Shown here: one piece after another, positions 29,104 through 37,332 of the stretch
How the letters are laid out: each line of letters starts with the position of its first letter
Numbering within the stretch: position 1 is the first letter of the stretch
Virus record (IMG/VR): IMGVR_UViG_3300029982_000028
Coordinates: 1-44,962 of that record
Direction: 5' to 3' (one strand)
Origin: a virus
DNA length: 44,962 bases
Notes under the pieces: model-generated
The model's input: the letters and a program-made list of their open reading frames with translations, nothing else
Database searches by the model: none
What the model was told of the DNA's origin: nothing
Position numbers and translations under genes: made by a program

Positions 29104-31305
29104 CTACCCCTTCCACCTAAAACTAACGAGAGGCCGGCCTACCCCTTTGGTTTCCTGCCTCTCGACAATTCCGGCCCCCGCCAAATGGTTTGTGATATTC
29201 TCAAGATCGCGCCCATTTATATGCCGGATGGCGCGCAGCAATTGCGACCTAGTGATAACTCCAGCATCTCGAATTTCTTTCTTAACGTCGTTTAGCTCGG
29301 CTTCATATCCTGACTTAGCCATCATATTCTCAGCCGCGTCGCTCATGGATTTTGCGCTCGATACCGCCCAAGCCGCGCCCCATTGCATGTCCACAAGTTC
29401 AAGCTCGGCATAAGCGCCGGCTCGGCTGACCGCATGGATACCACCTAGACGGATCGAATATTCGTACACACGGCCCCAGAGGTCGCCGTACTTGGCTTCC
29501 GTCACAACCTCATTGACCTGTTTTTTGAAAGCCTTCACCGCATCCCGCACGCCATACGCCCATTCGAGCTTGCGCTCGGGAACTTCGACGTTCGGCGAGA
29601 ACACGCCAAGTACATTACCCAAGCTACCGCCAAGCGCCGGAACAATCCCATGCAAGCAATCAATTACAATCTGCGGAACTGGTATTGTCTCTATATCCTC
29701 GTCCTCATCACAACGAGGCGCAGCTTCCGCGATCAGAAATCGGTTCATAAAGCCGTCCGCAGCGTCCGCATTCTGCAAGGTCGCGTAGAACTTCTCAGGC
29801 GTGGATGCACCTAGGATCGTCAGGGACGGGCTCCTGACAGGCACGGAAGCCGACTGTGCCCTATGCGTCGTCATGAAGGCGTCCTTGCCCATTGTTCGCG
29901 ACCATAACTCCAGCAAAAGCGGCTTGATGGCCTGTTCATGGGTTGAAGATCGCCGGTGCGAAATCCGGCTCATCAAATTTGCGCCGAGTTCGTCAATAAT
30001 CGCGACACAGCACGGGTTATCCACCATCATGCTTTCAAATCCCGAAACAGCAAAAGACTTCCCGGACTGACGCAGCGACGGCATGCCAGCCGCCTTGAAA
30101 ATCTCCCCAGGCGCGGACAATGGGCGATCCTTGCCGACGCCTGTTTTGGCGAGCATGGCTATGTAAAGGTTCATCGCCGTCGCAGATGCGGAATAGAGAT
30201 GGCGTCCGCAAATGGTCGATATGATCGCGGTTGCGGCGGCTACGGCTAACGGACGATTTGGCATAGGACTTGTCGCCAAAATCCAATTGGCGATTTCGGA
30301 AAGCAGACCGACAGGCTTTGCCCAATCGACGGACGCGCCAAGATCGATGACGACGGGATCGGGCTTTTTGGCGCGAGCGCCCGACATGGCGGCGGCGGCT
30401 TCTACAACCGTGACGGGGACCTCTATATCGCGTTCCGGCTTCTGGCGAGGCTGTAGGCGTCCCTTGGACAACCCGGATCGGATTGTGGCGTTCGTCGCCG
30501 GCCATCCGTCCTCGCGCGCTAGGCCGCATGCCAAGGCCGCGTTGCGAAGCGCCGAGACAATATCGGCCTCTTGAAGATACCCGCCGCCCACGAGCTGGCC
30601 GAGCGAGAATGCAGCCTTGTTGAGCGTGTCGTTTCGTCCGCCCTTGCCGCAGGATGCGACCTCGCGCGTTTCGGCGTCGAGCGCCGCTTGCGCCCATGCT
30701 TCGATAGCCCGCGTTGGCGCGCGGATCGGCACCACGGATGACGGCTGGAAATCAACCGGAACAGGCCCACCAAGCGCCTCGATTAGCGCGACGGCGAATG
30801 TCTGTTCGACCTCGCTGGAAACCTCTGGCAGATCGGCAAGCGAAAACGTCGCCGGCGTCTCGCCTTCCCAATCAAACTCTGACCCGTCAGGATGAACGCC
30901 AAAGGCGACGAATTGCTGGCCTGCGCCAAGAACCTCAACCTTGCCAGCCGTTGTCTTGATGATACGCTTTGGCCCAGATCCTCGATAGACGAGAAGACGG
31001 CGCGGGGAATTGGAACGAAACCGGATGAGCGGAGTTGATCCAAGTAGCTTGATTGAAAGCGCAACGGCTTTTTGCGCCGCGTCGGGATCGTCTATGTCTA
31101 TGTCTATGGCGCGAATTGTAGAACAGTTTATGCCCGTGTTGCGCGTGATATGCGCGAGCGGAGGAACGCCACGAATAAGCGTCCACGCGCGATTGATTGG
31201 AGCCTTTTCGTTCGTCTTGACCGGGACGGGCTGAAATCCATGAGCGTATATCGCGCGCCGCAACGCCGTAATAGGATCTTCCGGTTCAAGTGGGAGCGCG
31301 ACCAT
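29104..31305 (-). CDS. Primase-polymerase (AEP) fused to a DUF3987-type helicase
   Basis: A 733-residue replication protein. The N-terminal archaeo-eukaryotic primase/PrimPol domain shows the metal-binding DIDIDDPDAA (residues 68-77), RRLLVYRG (102-109) and VEVLGAGQQFVAFGVHPDGS (123-142). GKGGRNDTLNKAAFSLGQLV (220-239) is a PriCT-like linker. The C-terminal helicase domain has Walker A AKTGVGKDR (386-394) and a VAIIDELGANL Walker-B-like strand (near 438), as in DUF3987 proteins. It would make primers and unwind DNA at phage replication forks. The last 60 residues form a winged helix shared with the 27004-27378 protein. It starts at ATG 31305 and is convergent with the plus-strand island. Confidence 0.85.
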   Translation of the reverse strand: MVALPLEPEDPITALRRAIYAHGFQPVPVKTNEKAPINRAWTLIRGVPPLAHITRNTGINCSTIRAIDIDIDDPDAAQKAVALSIKLLGSTPLIRFRSNSPRRLLVYRGSGPKRIIKTTAGKVEVLGAGQQFVAFGVHPDGSEFDWEGETPATFSLADLPEVSSEVEQTFAVALIEALGGPVPVDFQPSSVVPIRAPTRAIEAWAQAALDAETREVASCGKGGRNDTLNKAAFSLGQLVGGGYLQEADIVSALRNAALACGLAREDGWPATNATIRSGLSKGRLQPRQKPERDIEVPVTVVEAAAAMSGARAKKPDPVVIDLGASVDWAKPVGLLSEIANWILATSPMPNRPLAVAAATAIISTICGRHLYSASATAMNLYIAMLAKTGVGKDRPLSAPGEIFKAAGMPSLRQSGKSFAVSGFESMMVDNPCCVAIIDELGANLMSRISHRRSSTHEQAIKPLLLELWSRTMGKDAFMTTHRAQSASVPVRSPSLTILGASTPEKFYATLQNADAADGFMNRFLIAEAAPRCDEDEDIETIPVPQIVIDCLHGIVPALGGSLGNVLGVFSPNVEVPERKLEWAYGVRDAVKAFKKQVNEVVTEAKYGDLWGRVYEYSIRLGGIHAVSRAGAYAELELVDMQWGAAWAVSSAKSMSDAAENMMAKSGYEAELNDVKKEIRDAGVITRSQLLRAIRHINGRDLENITNHLAGAGIVERQETKGVGRPLVSFRWKG

Positions 31306-31309
31306 TTCA

Positions 31310-31657
31310 CTAGTGGAACCTTCTCGTTATATCGCGAATAGCCGTCTCATATTCCTCAATCACCTTATGCAAAAAATCATACCACTCCTTCTCACTCATC
31401 TTGTTAAAGTCGGACTTACCCAATCTTTCGAGATATTCGCCAATGCCAGCCGATGCGTTGTAAACGCCTTCACAACGCATTTTCTTTCGGCCTGCATCGC
31501 TCATGTCCGCGAACGATTTACCGACTGGCGCGCAAACGTCGCATCGAAAGACGTGACGTTGCGTTTTAGGTCCGATTGATTGACCCCAATCCGTCCAACC
31601 GAGACAGATCGCGCATAGATGCTGACCGTGTAGGGTTGGATGAGGATATTGGCGCAT
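31310..31657 (-). CDS. DUF6511-like phage protein
   Basis: A 115-residue protein from the ATG at 31657, 1 nt after the upstream stop. It has HLCAICLGWTDWGQ and FRCDVCAPVGK, four cysteines arranged as a zinc ribbon, then KKMRCEGVYNASAGIGEYLE and LGKSDFNKMSEKEWYDFLHK, and a helical C-terminus. The 'GEYLERLGK-[ST]-D...W..F' phrase matches DUF6511 proteins of alphaproteobacterial phages. No biochemical role is known. It is directly upstream of the primase, so it may assist replication. Confidence 0.7.
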   Translation of the reverse strand: MRQYPHPTLHGQHLCAICLGWTDWGQSIGPKTQRHVFRCDVCAPVGKSFADMSDAGRKKMRCEGVYNASAGIGEYLERLGKSDFNKMSEKEWYDFLHKVIEEYETAIRDITRRFH

Positions 31658-31658
31658 G

Positions 31659-31862
31659 TCACTTATTGCGCTCGGCGAGCATTGCGTCGGCAAAGAGGTA
31701 TGCCTGCTTGACGATAGAGCCGTCTTCAGGATTCGCAAGCAAACCAACAAGCGCCTGCCCCGCGAAGAAATCGCGTAGGCTCATGCCGGGGAGGCGGTCC
31801 ATGCCCCAATTAGCCCTGTCTACTGGAAACGCCGGTCCGCCATCGTCTTTTTCCTCGCTCAC
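31659..31862 (-). CDS. Small conserved phage protein (DGGPAFP type)
   Basis: A 67-residue protein starting with a GTG that overlaps the helicase stop (GTGA). It has the frequent phage phrases DDGGPAFPVDR and GMSLRDFFAGQALVGLLANP and ends in a helix with YLFADAMLAERNK. This short protein is encoded near replication genes in many temperate phages and has no known function. Confidence 0.75.
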   Translation of the reverse strand: MSEEKDDGGPAFPVDRANWGMDRLPGMSLRDFFAGQALVGLLANPEDGSIVKQAYLFADAMLAERNK

Positions 31863-33457
31863 GCTGCTCTCCTTTGCAGTTTCACGCCAACAACATCAAA
31901 AAACTTACCGTTAGGACGGATTTGAATAGCCTCAACCTGTCCAAGCTCGCCAAAGCGCGCAATCCCTTCCTCTGCTGTGATCGGAACCGGATTTTTCCCG
32001 CCCATCCTGTTCCACCACGAAACAGCTTTCGAGCGCGGATAACCATCGTGACCAAGGCATACCCATTCCCGCTGTGTCGTTAGACCGCAGAAATACTCAA
32101 CCCGCATTGACGTAGGCGAACCTAGTTTTTCATGCAGAAACGCCTTCATGGATTGAACGTTGATCCACGTCGGAGCGCCAGTTGACAAGATCGAATGTTC
32201 GGAATCCGCCCGAACGCCATGCTTGGGTAGCTTGTCCTCGTCATGCCTGAAACTGTGACCGCACACAGGACATTCGAGCGCACCAAGATAAAGCAACGTC
32301 TGGCAATCGGGACATTCCTTGGCCCGCACGCTTTCCTTTTCTTCGCCTTTTTTCGTTGCGGATCGAACGCTGATTTTATCGACGGGACCATGCCGCATAA
32401 TGTTGCGAGCGAAATCTAAAATCAAACAATCCGTCTTGCCATCAGCTAATCTAGTCCCTCTCCCAAGCATTTGCACATAAAGCCCAGGACTGAGCGTCGG
32501 TCTCAAGAGTGCAATCATATCGACGTTCGGCGCGTCGAATCCAGTCGTAAGCACGGAACAATTTGTAATGCATTTGATGCTACCGGCCTTGAGCGCATTT
32601 AGAATACGGTCGCGCTCGCCTTTCGGCGTATGACCTGAAACCATTTCGCACGAAATATCGTGTCTGCGTATTTCATCCCGGACATGCTCGGCGTGTTCAA
32701 CGCCCGTACAGAAAGCAATCCACGCGCGCCGGGATGCGCCATAATCAATTATCTCTTGGACAGCGGCCTTTGTCACGAAATCCTTATCGACGGCGACTTC
32801 CAACTCACGCGCGACAAACTCCCCGCCTCTAACATGCACGCCAGAAACATCAATCAAGGTCGCCGTAGCCTTGGAAATCAGCGTCGAAAGATAGCCGTCA
32901 CGGATGGCTTTGCCGATCCCATATTCGTAAACTATTTTTGAGAAAATGCGCCCTTCGCCTTCGTCCAATCGACCCGAGCCGGATCGGTAAGGCGTAGCTG
33001 TAAAGCCCGCAACACGCATGTCAGGAACCAACTCGCGAGCGCGCGTCAGGAATGTTTGATACATTCCTTCGCCATCTTTCGGCACAAGGTGCGATTCATC
33101 AATCAAAACTAGGTCGCGAGGCCCGATGTCGGATTTGTAGACGGATTGGATCGAAGCGAACAAAATCTGACTATGCCTGTCCCGCTTGCCAAGTCCGGCG
33201 GAATTGATCCCGATAGGAGCGCCCGGCCACGCCTTGATCATAGCCATAGCGTCCTGAGACACAAGCTCGCGGACGTGGACGAGAACGACCACGCGCAAGC
33301 TAGGCCATTCCTGAAGTAGACCCTTTATCAGTCCTGCCATAGTGAGACTTTTTCCGGTCCCGGTAGCCATTTCTACGAGCGGATTTTCGCCGCCGTTGCG
33401 CCAGTATCTACGCACGGCTTCGATAGCGTCGGATTGATAGGATCGAAGTTCGGTCAT
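31859..33457 (-). CDS. SF2 DEAD/DEAH-type helicase
   Basis: A 532-residue helicase. N-terminal RecA-like lobe: RSYQSDAIEAVRRYW, Walker A MATGTGKS (about 30-37), VLVHVRELVSQD, a DEAH-box variant LIDESHLVP (about 116) and motif III GFTATPYRSG. C-terminal lobe: WIAFCTGVEHAEHVRDEI, CSVLTTGFDAPNVDMIALLR and YVQMLGRGTRL (motif VI). After the helicase there is a zinc-ribbon CPDCQTLLYL ... LECPVCGHSF and a C-terminal domain that may bind DNA. Likely works with the primase in replication or recombination. It overlaps genes on both sides by 4 bp. Strong call. Confidence 0.9.
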   Translation of the reverse strand: MTELRSYQSDAIEAVRRYWRNGGENPLVEMATGTGKSLTMAGLIKGLLQEWPSLRVVVLVHVRELVSQDAMAMIKAWPGAPIGINSAGLGKRDRHSQILFASIQSVYKSDIGPRDLVLIDESHLVPKDGEGMYQTFLTRARELVPDMRVAGFTATPYRSGSGRLDEGEGRIFSKIVYEYGIGKAIRDGYLSTLISKATATLIDVSGVHVRGGEFVARELEVAVDKDFVTKAAVQEIIDYGASRRAWIAFCTGVEHAEHVRDEIRRHDISCEMVSGHTPKGERDRILNALKAGSIKCITNCSVLTTGFDAPNVDMIALLRPTLSPGLYVQMLGRGTRLADGKTDCLILDFARNIMRHGPVDKISVRSATKKGEEKESVRAKECPDCQTLLYLGALECPVCGHSFRHDEDKLPKHGVRADSEHSILSTGAPTWINVQSMKAFLHEKLGSPTSMRVEYFCGLTTQREWVCLGHDGYPRSKAVSWWNRMGGKNPVPITAEEGIARFGELGQVEAIQIRPNGKFFDVVGVKLQRRAA

Positions 33458-33642
33458 TTGTTCGCCTTCTCCCCTAATTCAATCTTCAACGTTCGTATTT
33501 CCTCGGAGATCACGTCCAACCAATAGATAAAACGCGCTCGCTGAGCCGGGCTATCGCACGGAGCCGCCGACAACCTGACGGCGATCTTGGCTATCGTGTC
33601 CGCACATAGCAGGACGGCGCGGTTGTGATCGGTTATGCTCAT
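33454..33642 (-). CDS. Small helical hypothetical protein
   Basis: A 62-residue protein from the ATG at 33642 that overlaps the upstream stop (ATGA) and the helicase start by 4 bp. It reads SITDHNRAVLLCADTIAKIA and RARFIYWLDVISEEIRTLKI, all helix, with a few basic residues at the end. No family recognised; it is translationally coupled to the helicase. Confidence 0.6.
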   Translation of the reverse strand: MSITDHNRAVLLCADTIAKIAVRLSAAPCDSPAQRARFIYWLDVISEEIRTLKIELGEKANK

Positions 33643-34049
33643 AAGCCGCCAGGAGGAATTATGCCGCAATAGAACACAATCTCAGCGCCGCTTTCTGTTT
33701 TCAATAGACGATCCGTGTTGTGATATTCGTGATAATTCTCGACGGTCTGAGGATCGTCTTTGTAGCAAAGATGCGCTTCGTGCGTTTCGCCTTCTTCTAC
33801 CTGATCGCCGGGAATAGGCGTAAACTGTATTCGATCCGTTGGGACACGAACCCAATCGCCAGAGTTGGTGCGAAACTCGAAATTGCCGCCGCGCTCTCGA
33901 TATATCGTGCGCCAGCAATCGCGTGATGCGCCTGCATCCGGCCCTCCGCAACACGGCAAGGTTCCATCCTTCATGCGCAGATTTGTATAAATGTCATGCG
34001 CGCTTGATGGAGTTGATAAGAGAATTAGAATTAGGACGGCGCGTTTCAT
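33639..34049 (-). CDS. Predicted periplasmic/secreted protein
   Basis: A 136-residue protein from the ATG at 34049. The N-terminus (MKRAVLILILLSTPSSA) is a Sec signal peptide with a cleavage site after SSA. The mature part begins HDIYTNLRMKDGTLPCCGG and contains 'SRDCWRT', a FRTNSGDWVRVPTDRIQFTP strand pair, HEAHLCYKDD and a final FYCGIIPPGGL. The pattern 'H-D-[WI]-Y...CC..-DC...V.vP...HLC..-[FI]-C' is that of small secreted proteins found in alphaproteobacterial genomes and their prophages. Function unknown; an envelope or exclusion role is speculative. It sits unexpectedly between helicase and methyltransferase genes. Confidence 0.65.
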   Translation of the reverse strand: MKRAVLILILLSTPSSAHDIYTNLRMKDGTLPCCGGPDAGASRDCWRTIYRERGGNFEFRTNSGDWVRVPTDRIQFTPIPGDQVEEGETHEAHLCYKDDPQTVENYHEYHNTDRLLKTESGAEIVFYCGIIPPGGL

Positions 34050-34240
34050 CTTGATTTCCCCGCCCACTTGATAACGTCATCAGCCAATCCAACAAACTCT
34101 GACGGAAGCGCCCTTTCCAATTCGTCGAGAAGATCAACAAATCGACGCCTGTTTAGCGCGATAATTGCCGCTCTAAATTCCTCTGGATCAAGATCGTGCT
34201 CTGTGATTTCGTCGCATTCCTTGCAGAAGGATGTAGCCAT
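34046..34240 (-). CDS. Small hypothetical protein with an N-terminal CxxC
   Basis: A 64-residue protein (MATSFCKECDEITEHDLDPE) starting at ATG 34240, just after the methyltransferase stop. The first ten residues have Cys-x-x-Cys, followed by a helical, acidic-basic region (LNRRRFVDLLDELERALPSE) and an end DDVIKWAGKSR. A possible small metal site, but only two Cys. Function unknown; it is next in the same operon as the methyltransferase and may act with it. Confidence 0.55.
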   Translation of the reverse strand: MATSFCKECDEITEHDLDPEEFRAAIIALNRRRFVDLLDELERALPSEFVGLADDVIKWAGKSR

Positions 34241-34241
34241 G

Positions 34242-35141
34242 TTACACCGCCGATAGAAGATCGTTGATTGGTCCGCGTTGCTCAGCTTCAACTAGGTTTT
34301 TCACAGCCTGACGGTAGTACGCCGGCTTAAGCTCGGTCCCTATGAATTTCCGTCCCATGCCTAGAGAAACCGCGCCTTCCGATCCAATTCCGAGAAATGG
34401 CGAGTACACCACGTCGTCGCGGTTTGAATACAGCGTTAAACATCGCTCGATAACGTCCAACTGCAATGGACAAAGATGGCGCTCGTCCTTATCGTCTCGC
34501 GCGACTTTGACATTGAGAACATTGGTTTGGTTGATCGTCCGCCACACTGGCGAAGCGATTTCCTGCCATGTCGTGACAGGATAATGGTTAGGATCGTGCA
34601 AAACAGGTTCGGGCGTCTTTGACGTTGCCCCGTCCACAGGCTTGCGAAATATCATCATGTAATCAGGCATTCCAACCCGGCATCGCGTCGCGTCCGTTCG
34701 GAACGTTTTGTAAAGCAGTCCATGCGCCTTGGTCCGTTGCATTTCCACAACCGGATCTTTCCAGATCGTGATGCGACTGTGATAATCCCAACCCTCATCT
34801 TGGTGGACTTCACGAATAACGGAGGGAAGATCGAACAGGCCGATCACGCCGTCTTTCGACTTGGTTGTCGGTATATCCGAGCAATGGACGGCTGAAATTC
34901 TACCCTCTTTTGTCGCGCGAAATATCTCTTTGATTAGAAACCGATAGGTTTCCTTGAATTCATCGTAGCTAGCGACGTTACCCATGTCGCGCTCGCTGTC
35001 GGAATAAACAAACAAATGAGCAAACGGTGGAGAATAAACACTGAAATCAATCGAATCGGACGGCATTCCTGCCGTCCACTCGACGGTATCAACATTGTAT
35101 GCCGCAAACCGATCCGAAACGTGCTGATCGAATACATTCAT
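34242..35141 (-). CDS. DNA methyltransferase (beta-class-like, N4/N6-type)
   Basis: A 299-residue enzyme. Catalytic motif IV SPPF is at residues 37-40 (FSVYSPPFAHLF), and the AdoMet-binding motif I-like VYSPFLGIGSEGAVSLGMGR followed by KFIGTELKPAYY is near the C-terminus, so the order is IV before I, as in beta-class methyltransferases such as CcrM and many restriction enzymes. Between them lies a large target-recognition region (RISAVHCSDIPTTKSKDGVI, HSRITIWKDPVVEMQRTKAH). The site it recognises cannot be read from the sequence. No restriction endonuclease is adjacent, so it is an orphan and could protect phage DNA or change gene regulation. Confidence 0.85.
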   Translation of the reverse strand: MNVFDQHVSDRFAAYNVDTVEWTAGMPSDSIDFSVYSPPFAHLFVYSDSERDMGNVASYDEFKETYRFLIKEIFRATKEGRISAVHCSDIPTTKSKDGVIGLFDLPSVIREVHQDEGWDYHSRITIWKDPVVEMQRTKAHGLLYKTFRTDATRCRVGMPDYMMIFRKPVDGATSKTPEPVLHDPNHYPVTTWQEIASPVWRTINQTNVLNVKVARDDKDERHLCPLQLDVIERCLTLYSNRDDVVYSPFLGIGSEGAVSLGMGRKFIGTELKPAYYRQAVKNLVEAEQRGPINDLLSAV

Positions 35142-35166
35142 GTTGACACCATATGTTTGAGTAGCT

Positions 35167-35430
35167 TTACGCGGCGTCGGCGCTCTTTTTCCCGCGAGGA
35201 ACGCCGAGATTAGCGCGCGGCCAAACCCTCAGGTAAACCTCGCGGACTGCCTCGCGGAGCAAAGCAACTTCGGGATTTCCGGGATTGTCAATCGCGTCCT
35301 CGATGTCTTCGGCGCTAGCCTCACCCAACGTAGTCAGGTGCACGCCCCAAATATGCTTCTTGGCGTCCTCCTTATTTTTGTGCGTCACGCCGTCAGCGGT
35401 CGTGACAGTCTTCGTAACCGTAATGCTCAT
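35167..35430 (-). CDS. Small hypothetical protein
   Basis: An 87-residue protein with AGGA about 9 nt upstream of its ATG. The N-terminus is beta-type (MSITVTKTVTTADGVTHKNK), followed by EDAKKHIWGVHLTTLGEASA, an acidic helix and a basic C-terminus (PRGKKSADAA). No domain recognised. It is between the methyltransferase and the SNF2-like helicase. Confidence 0.6.
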   Translation of the reverse strand: MSITVTKTVTTADGVTHKNKEDAKKHIWGVHLTTLGEASAEDIEDAIDNPGNPEVALLREAVREVYLRVWPRANLGVPRGKKSADAA

Positions 35431-35466
35431 TGATCCATTCCTGTTTTGGTTGCCTACATTATCCGC

Positions 35467-35479
35467 CGATCATTGATCG
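35467..35479. promoter_or_regulatory. Short perfect palindrome in a gap, possible operator
   Basis: CGATCATTGATCG: arms CGATCA and TGATCG around a single T. It is in one of the few gaps of the replication block, between the SNF2-like gene stop and the next gene start. Too short to be a terminator and without a U-run. A repressor or regulatory site is possible. Confidence 0.3.
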
Positions 35480-35488
35480 TCGAATTTC

Positions 35489-36886
35489 CTAAATCCACTT
35501 CGGAATCGATGCTTCCATTTGCGGACGATAGTTTGAAAGGACTTCACTCGACCTATGCGCGCGCGCCATTGCAGCCGACATTTCCGCCTTCATGTATTCG
35601 TGGTCGCCGCTCTTGCGCGAAACCACGTCCCATATCGACGCTTCCGTATCTGCACATATGACGTGAACCTCTACGGCGCGTTTTTGTCGAAATCGCCAGC
35701 ATCTACGAATTGCCTGATAATAGTTTTCGTAGCTGAAGCTCAACCCCATGAACGCCATGCGAGCGCAATGTTGCCAATTAAGCCCATATCCTGCGATACT
35801 CGCTTTAGTAAGCATGGTTAGTGATTGACCGGTTGTAAAAGCGTTTAATCTGTCCTCTTTCACGTCAGGCGACATATTTCCGCGAACTTCGTTGATGTTA
35901 GGCATAAGCTCGCGCAAAGCATCTGCGTCGTAGTTCGTATCGCACCATACAATCCAAGGTTCGTCAGGCTCTCGCGCCATCAACTCTGCAACTTTAATTG
36001 CCCTCTCGTTTTTAGTCAATCGTTTCTCTTTGTGGATTGATGTTGCGGACGTATCAGGAATGCGAAACAATCGAATTTGACCGTCTTTTTCCGCACCGGA
36101 ATCCTGAGAGCGATCCGCCGCCACGATATGCTTGTGAACGTTGAGCGGAGGCATTTCAAATCCAATATCGGAAAACCCAAGATCGGATGGCTTTGACAAA
36201 CATCTCGACCACGACGCTACCCAATCCCAGAATATTTGCGTCGCGTGACCCTTTAGCCGCCACGTTCCCGTGTCCGCGCTATCGTGCAGAAACCATCTAA
36301 CAAGCATCTGCGACTGAGACAGGACGCTAAGAAATTCCGAGTGCTGACCCAACTCCATATGATCGTTCGGCGCTGGCGTCGCCGAGCAGCACAAACGAAA
36401 TGGCGTGTTTTTGAATGTATCTATTAACTTGCGCGTCGTGACGCCAGAGAACGATTTAAGAATTGAGCTTTCGTCGAGAATGACGCCGCCATAAGCATCA
36501 GGATCAAATCTTTCCAATCTGTCATAATTGGTAATGACGATTTGCGGCGTCTCTGGCGGAACTCCAGTTCGGCTGACTTTCGCCTCTACACCGACCCGTT
36601 CCGCTTCTGCCAAATGCTGATGCACAACGCCGAGCGGCGCGAGCATGAGAACGGGCTTATTTGTTTCCTCGACGACGCATCGCCCCCATTCCAAAGCTAT
36701 AAAGCTTTTGCCAAGTCCGGTATCTAGGAAACATGCAGATCGTCCCGCGCGAAGCGCGAACTGCGTGCATGATTCCTGATAATCAAACATGGATGAGTTC
36801 AGTTTTGGCGTTCGGCTTATTCCTGTCGGAATAGCCGCAATCCGTTTGGTCGAAATCAGTTTGCGATATTCAGACAAATCATTCAT
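35489..36886 (-). CDS. SNF2-like SF2 helicase/ATPase
   Basis: A 465-residue protein from the ATG at 36886, overlapping the GcrA stop (ATGA). Motifs: LDTGLGKSFIALEWGR (Walker A), VLMLAPLGVVHQHL (Ia), YGGVILDESSILKSFSG (a DESS box in place of DEAH), LCCSATPAPNDHMELG (III), then a C-terminal lobe with WIVWCDTNYDADALRELMPN, ASIAGYGLNWQHCARMAFMG and YYQAIRRCWRFRQKRAVEV (motif VI). Phage proteins of this type are usually annotated as SNF2-family helicases. It may remodel DNA-bound proteins or assist replication. The next genes are GcrA and an HTH protein. Confidence 0.85.
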   Translation of the reverse strand: MNDLSEYRKLISTKRIAAIPTGISRTPKLNSSMFDYQESCTQFALRAGRSACFLDTGLGKSFIALEWGRCVVEETNKPVLMLAPLGVVHQHLAEAERVGVEAKVSRTGVPPETPQIVITNYDRLERFDPDAYGGVILDESSILKSFSGVTTRKLIDTFKNTPFRLCCSATPAPNDHMELGQHSEFLSVLSQSQMLVRWFLHDSADTGTWRLKGHATQIFWDWVASWSRCLSKPSDLGFSDIGFEMPPLNVHKHIVAADRSQDSGAEKDGQIRLFRIPDTSATSIHKEKRLTKNERAIKVAELMAREPDEPWIVWCDTNYDADALRELMPNINEVRGNMSPDVKEDRLNAFTTGQSLTMLTKASIAGYGLNWQHCARMAFMGLSFSYENYYQAIRRCWRFRQKRAVEVHVICADTEASIWDVVSRKSGDHEYMKAEMSAAMARAHRSSEVLSNYRPQMEASIPKWI

Positions 36887-37332
36887 TGCCGCGTCCCCAG
36901 TTTCGTATGACCCGCGCAATAATTCTTGCCTGACTTTGGCGCTCCGCAATACCGAAATTCATCCGAGAGGGGATCGCCAAGCGGCCAATGACAATCGAAG
37001 TCGCCAATCTCCCATATGGTTTTTGGGTTAGATTGAATGACGACAGGTTCCGGCTTTGGCTCATCGGGAATGATGACGGATTTTGGCTTGAAAACCACCT
37101 TCTTGGTAGCTTTCGGAGGCTTTGTGGGTTTCGGTTCCTTCTTGATATAATCTTTTCCAACGCAGTCAAACCTAATTTTGCCTTCAACGGAACCAAATGA
37201 AATTCCATTGCGAGCCGCCGCGCCAGATACGGCGCATCGCGAACAACCTAGTTCAACGGCGACCTTTCCCGACGAATGCGTCTTGGAAAGCGTTCGTAGC
37301 TGTTCGATGCGTTCTTCCGTCCAGAATTTCAT
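36883..37332 (-). CDS. gcrA: GcrA-like cell-cycle regulator
   Basis: A 149-residue protein with the GcrA layout. N-terminal HTH: FWTEERIEQLRTLSKTHSSG then KVAVELGCSRCAVSGAAARN. A Lys/Pro-rich linker (KKEPKPTKPPKATKKVVFKP) leads to the C-terminal cysteine/histidine domain DFDCHWPLGDPLSDEFRYCG, then GKNYCAGHTKL. In Caulobacter, GcrA is a sigma70-associated regulator acting at promoters methylated at GANTC by CcrM. A phage homologue could redirect host or phage transcription. It is three genes upstream of the methyltransferase. Family membership is strong; the promoter set is inference. Confidence 0.85.
   Translation of the reverse strand: MKFWTEERIEQLRTLSKTHSSGKVAVELGCSRCAVSGAAARNGISFGSVEGKIRFDCVGKDYIKKEPKPTKPPKATKKVVFKPKSVIIPDEPKPEPVVIQSNPKTIWEIGDFDCHWPLGDPLSDEFRYCGAPKSGKNYCAGHTKLGTRQ

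Noticed and set aside
30035-30697. Long frame overlapping the primase gene on the same strand
   Set aside because: Arg-rich, featureless, wholly within a gene with clear primase and Walker motifs.
36879-37208. Second minus-strand frame in the GcrA region
   Set aside because: The frame at 36883-37332 has the GcrA HTH and the Cys/His C-terminal domain; the other frame is basic and featureless.
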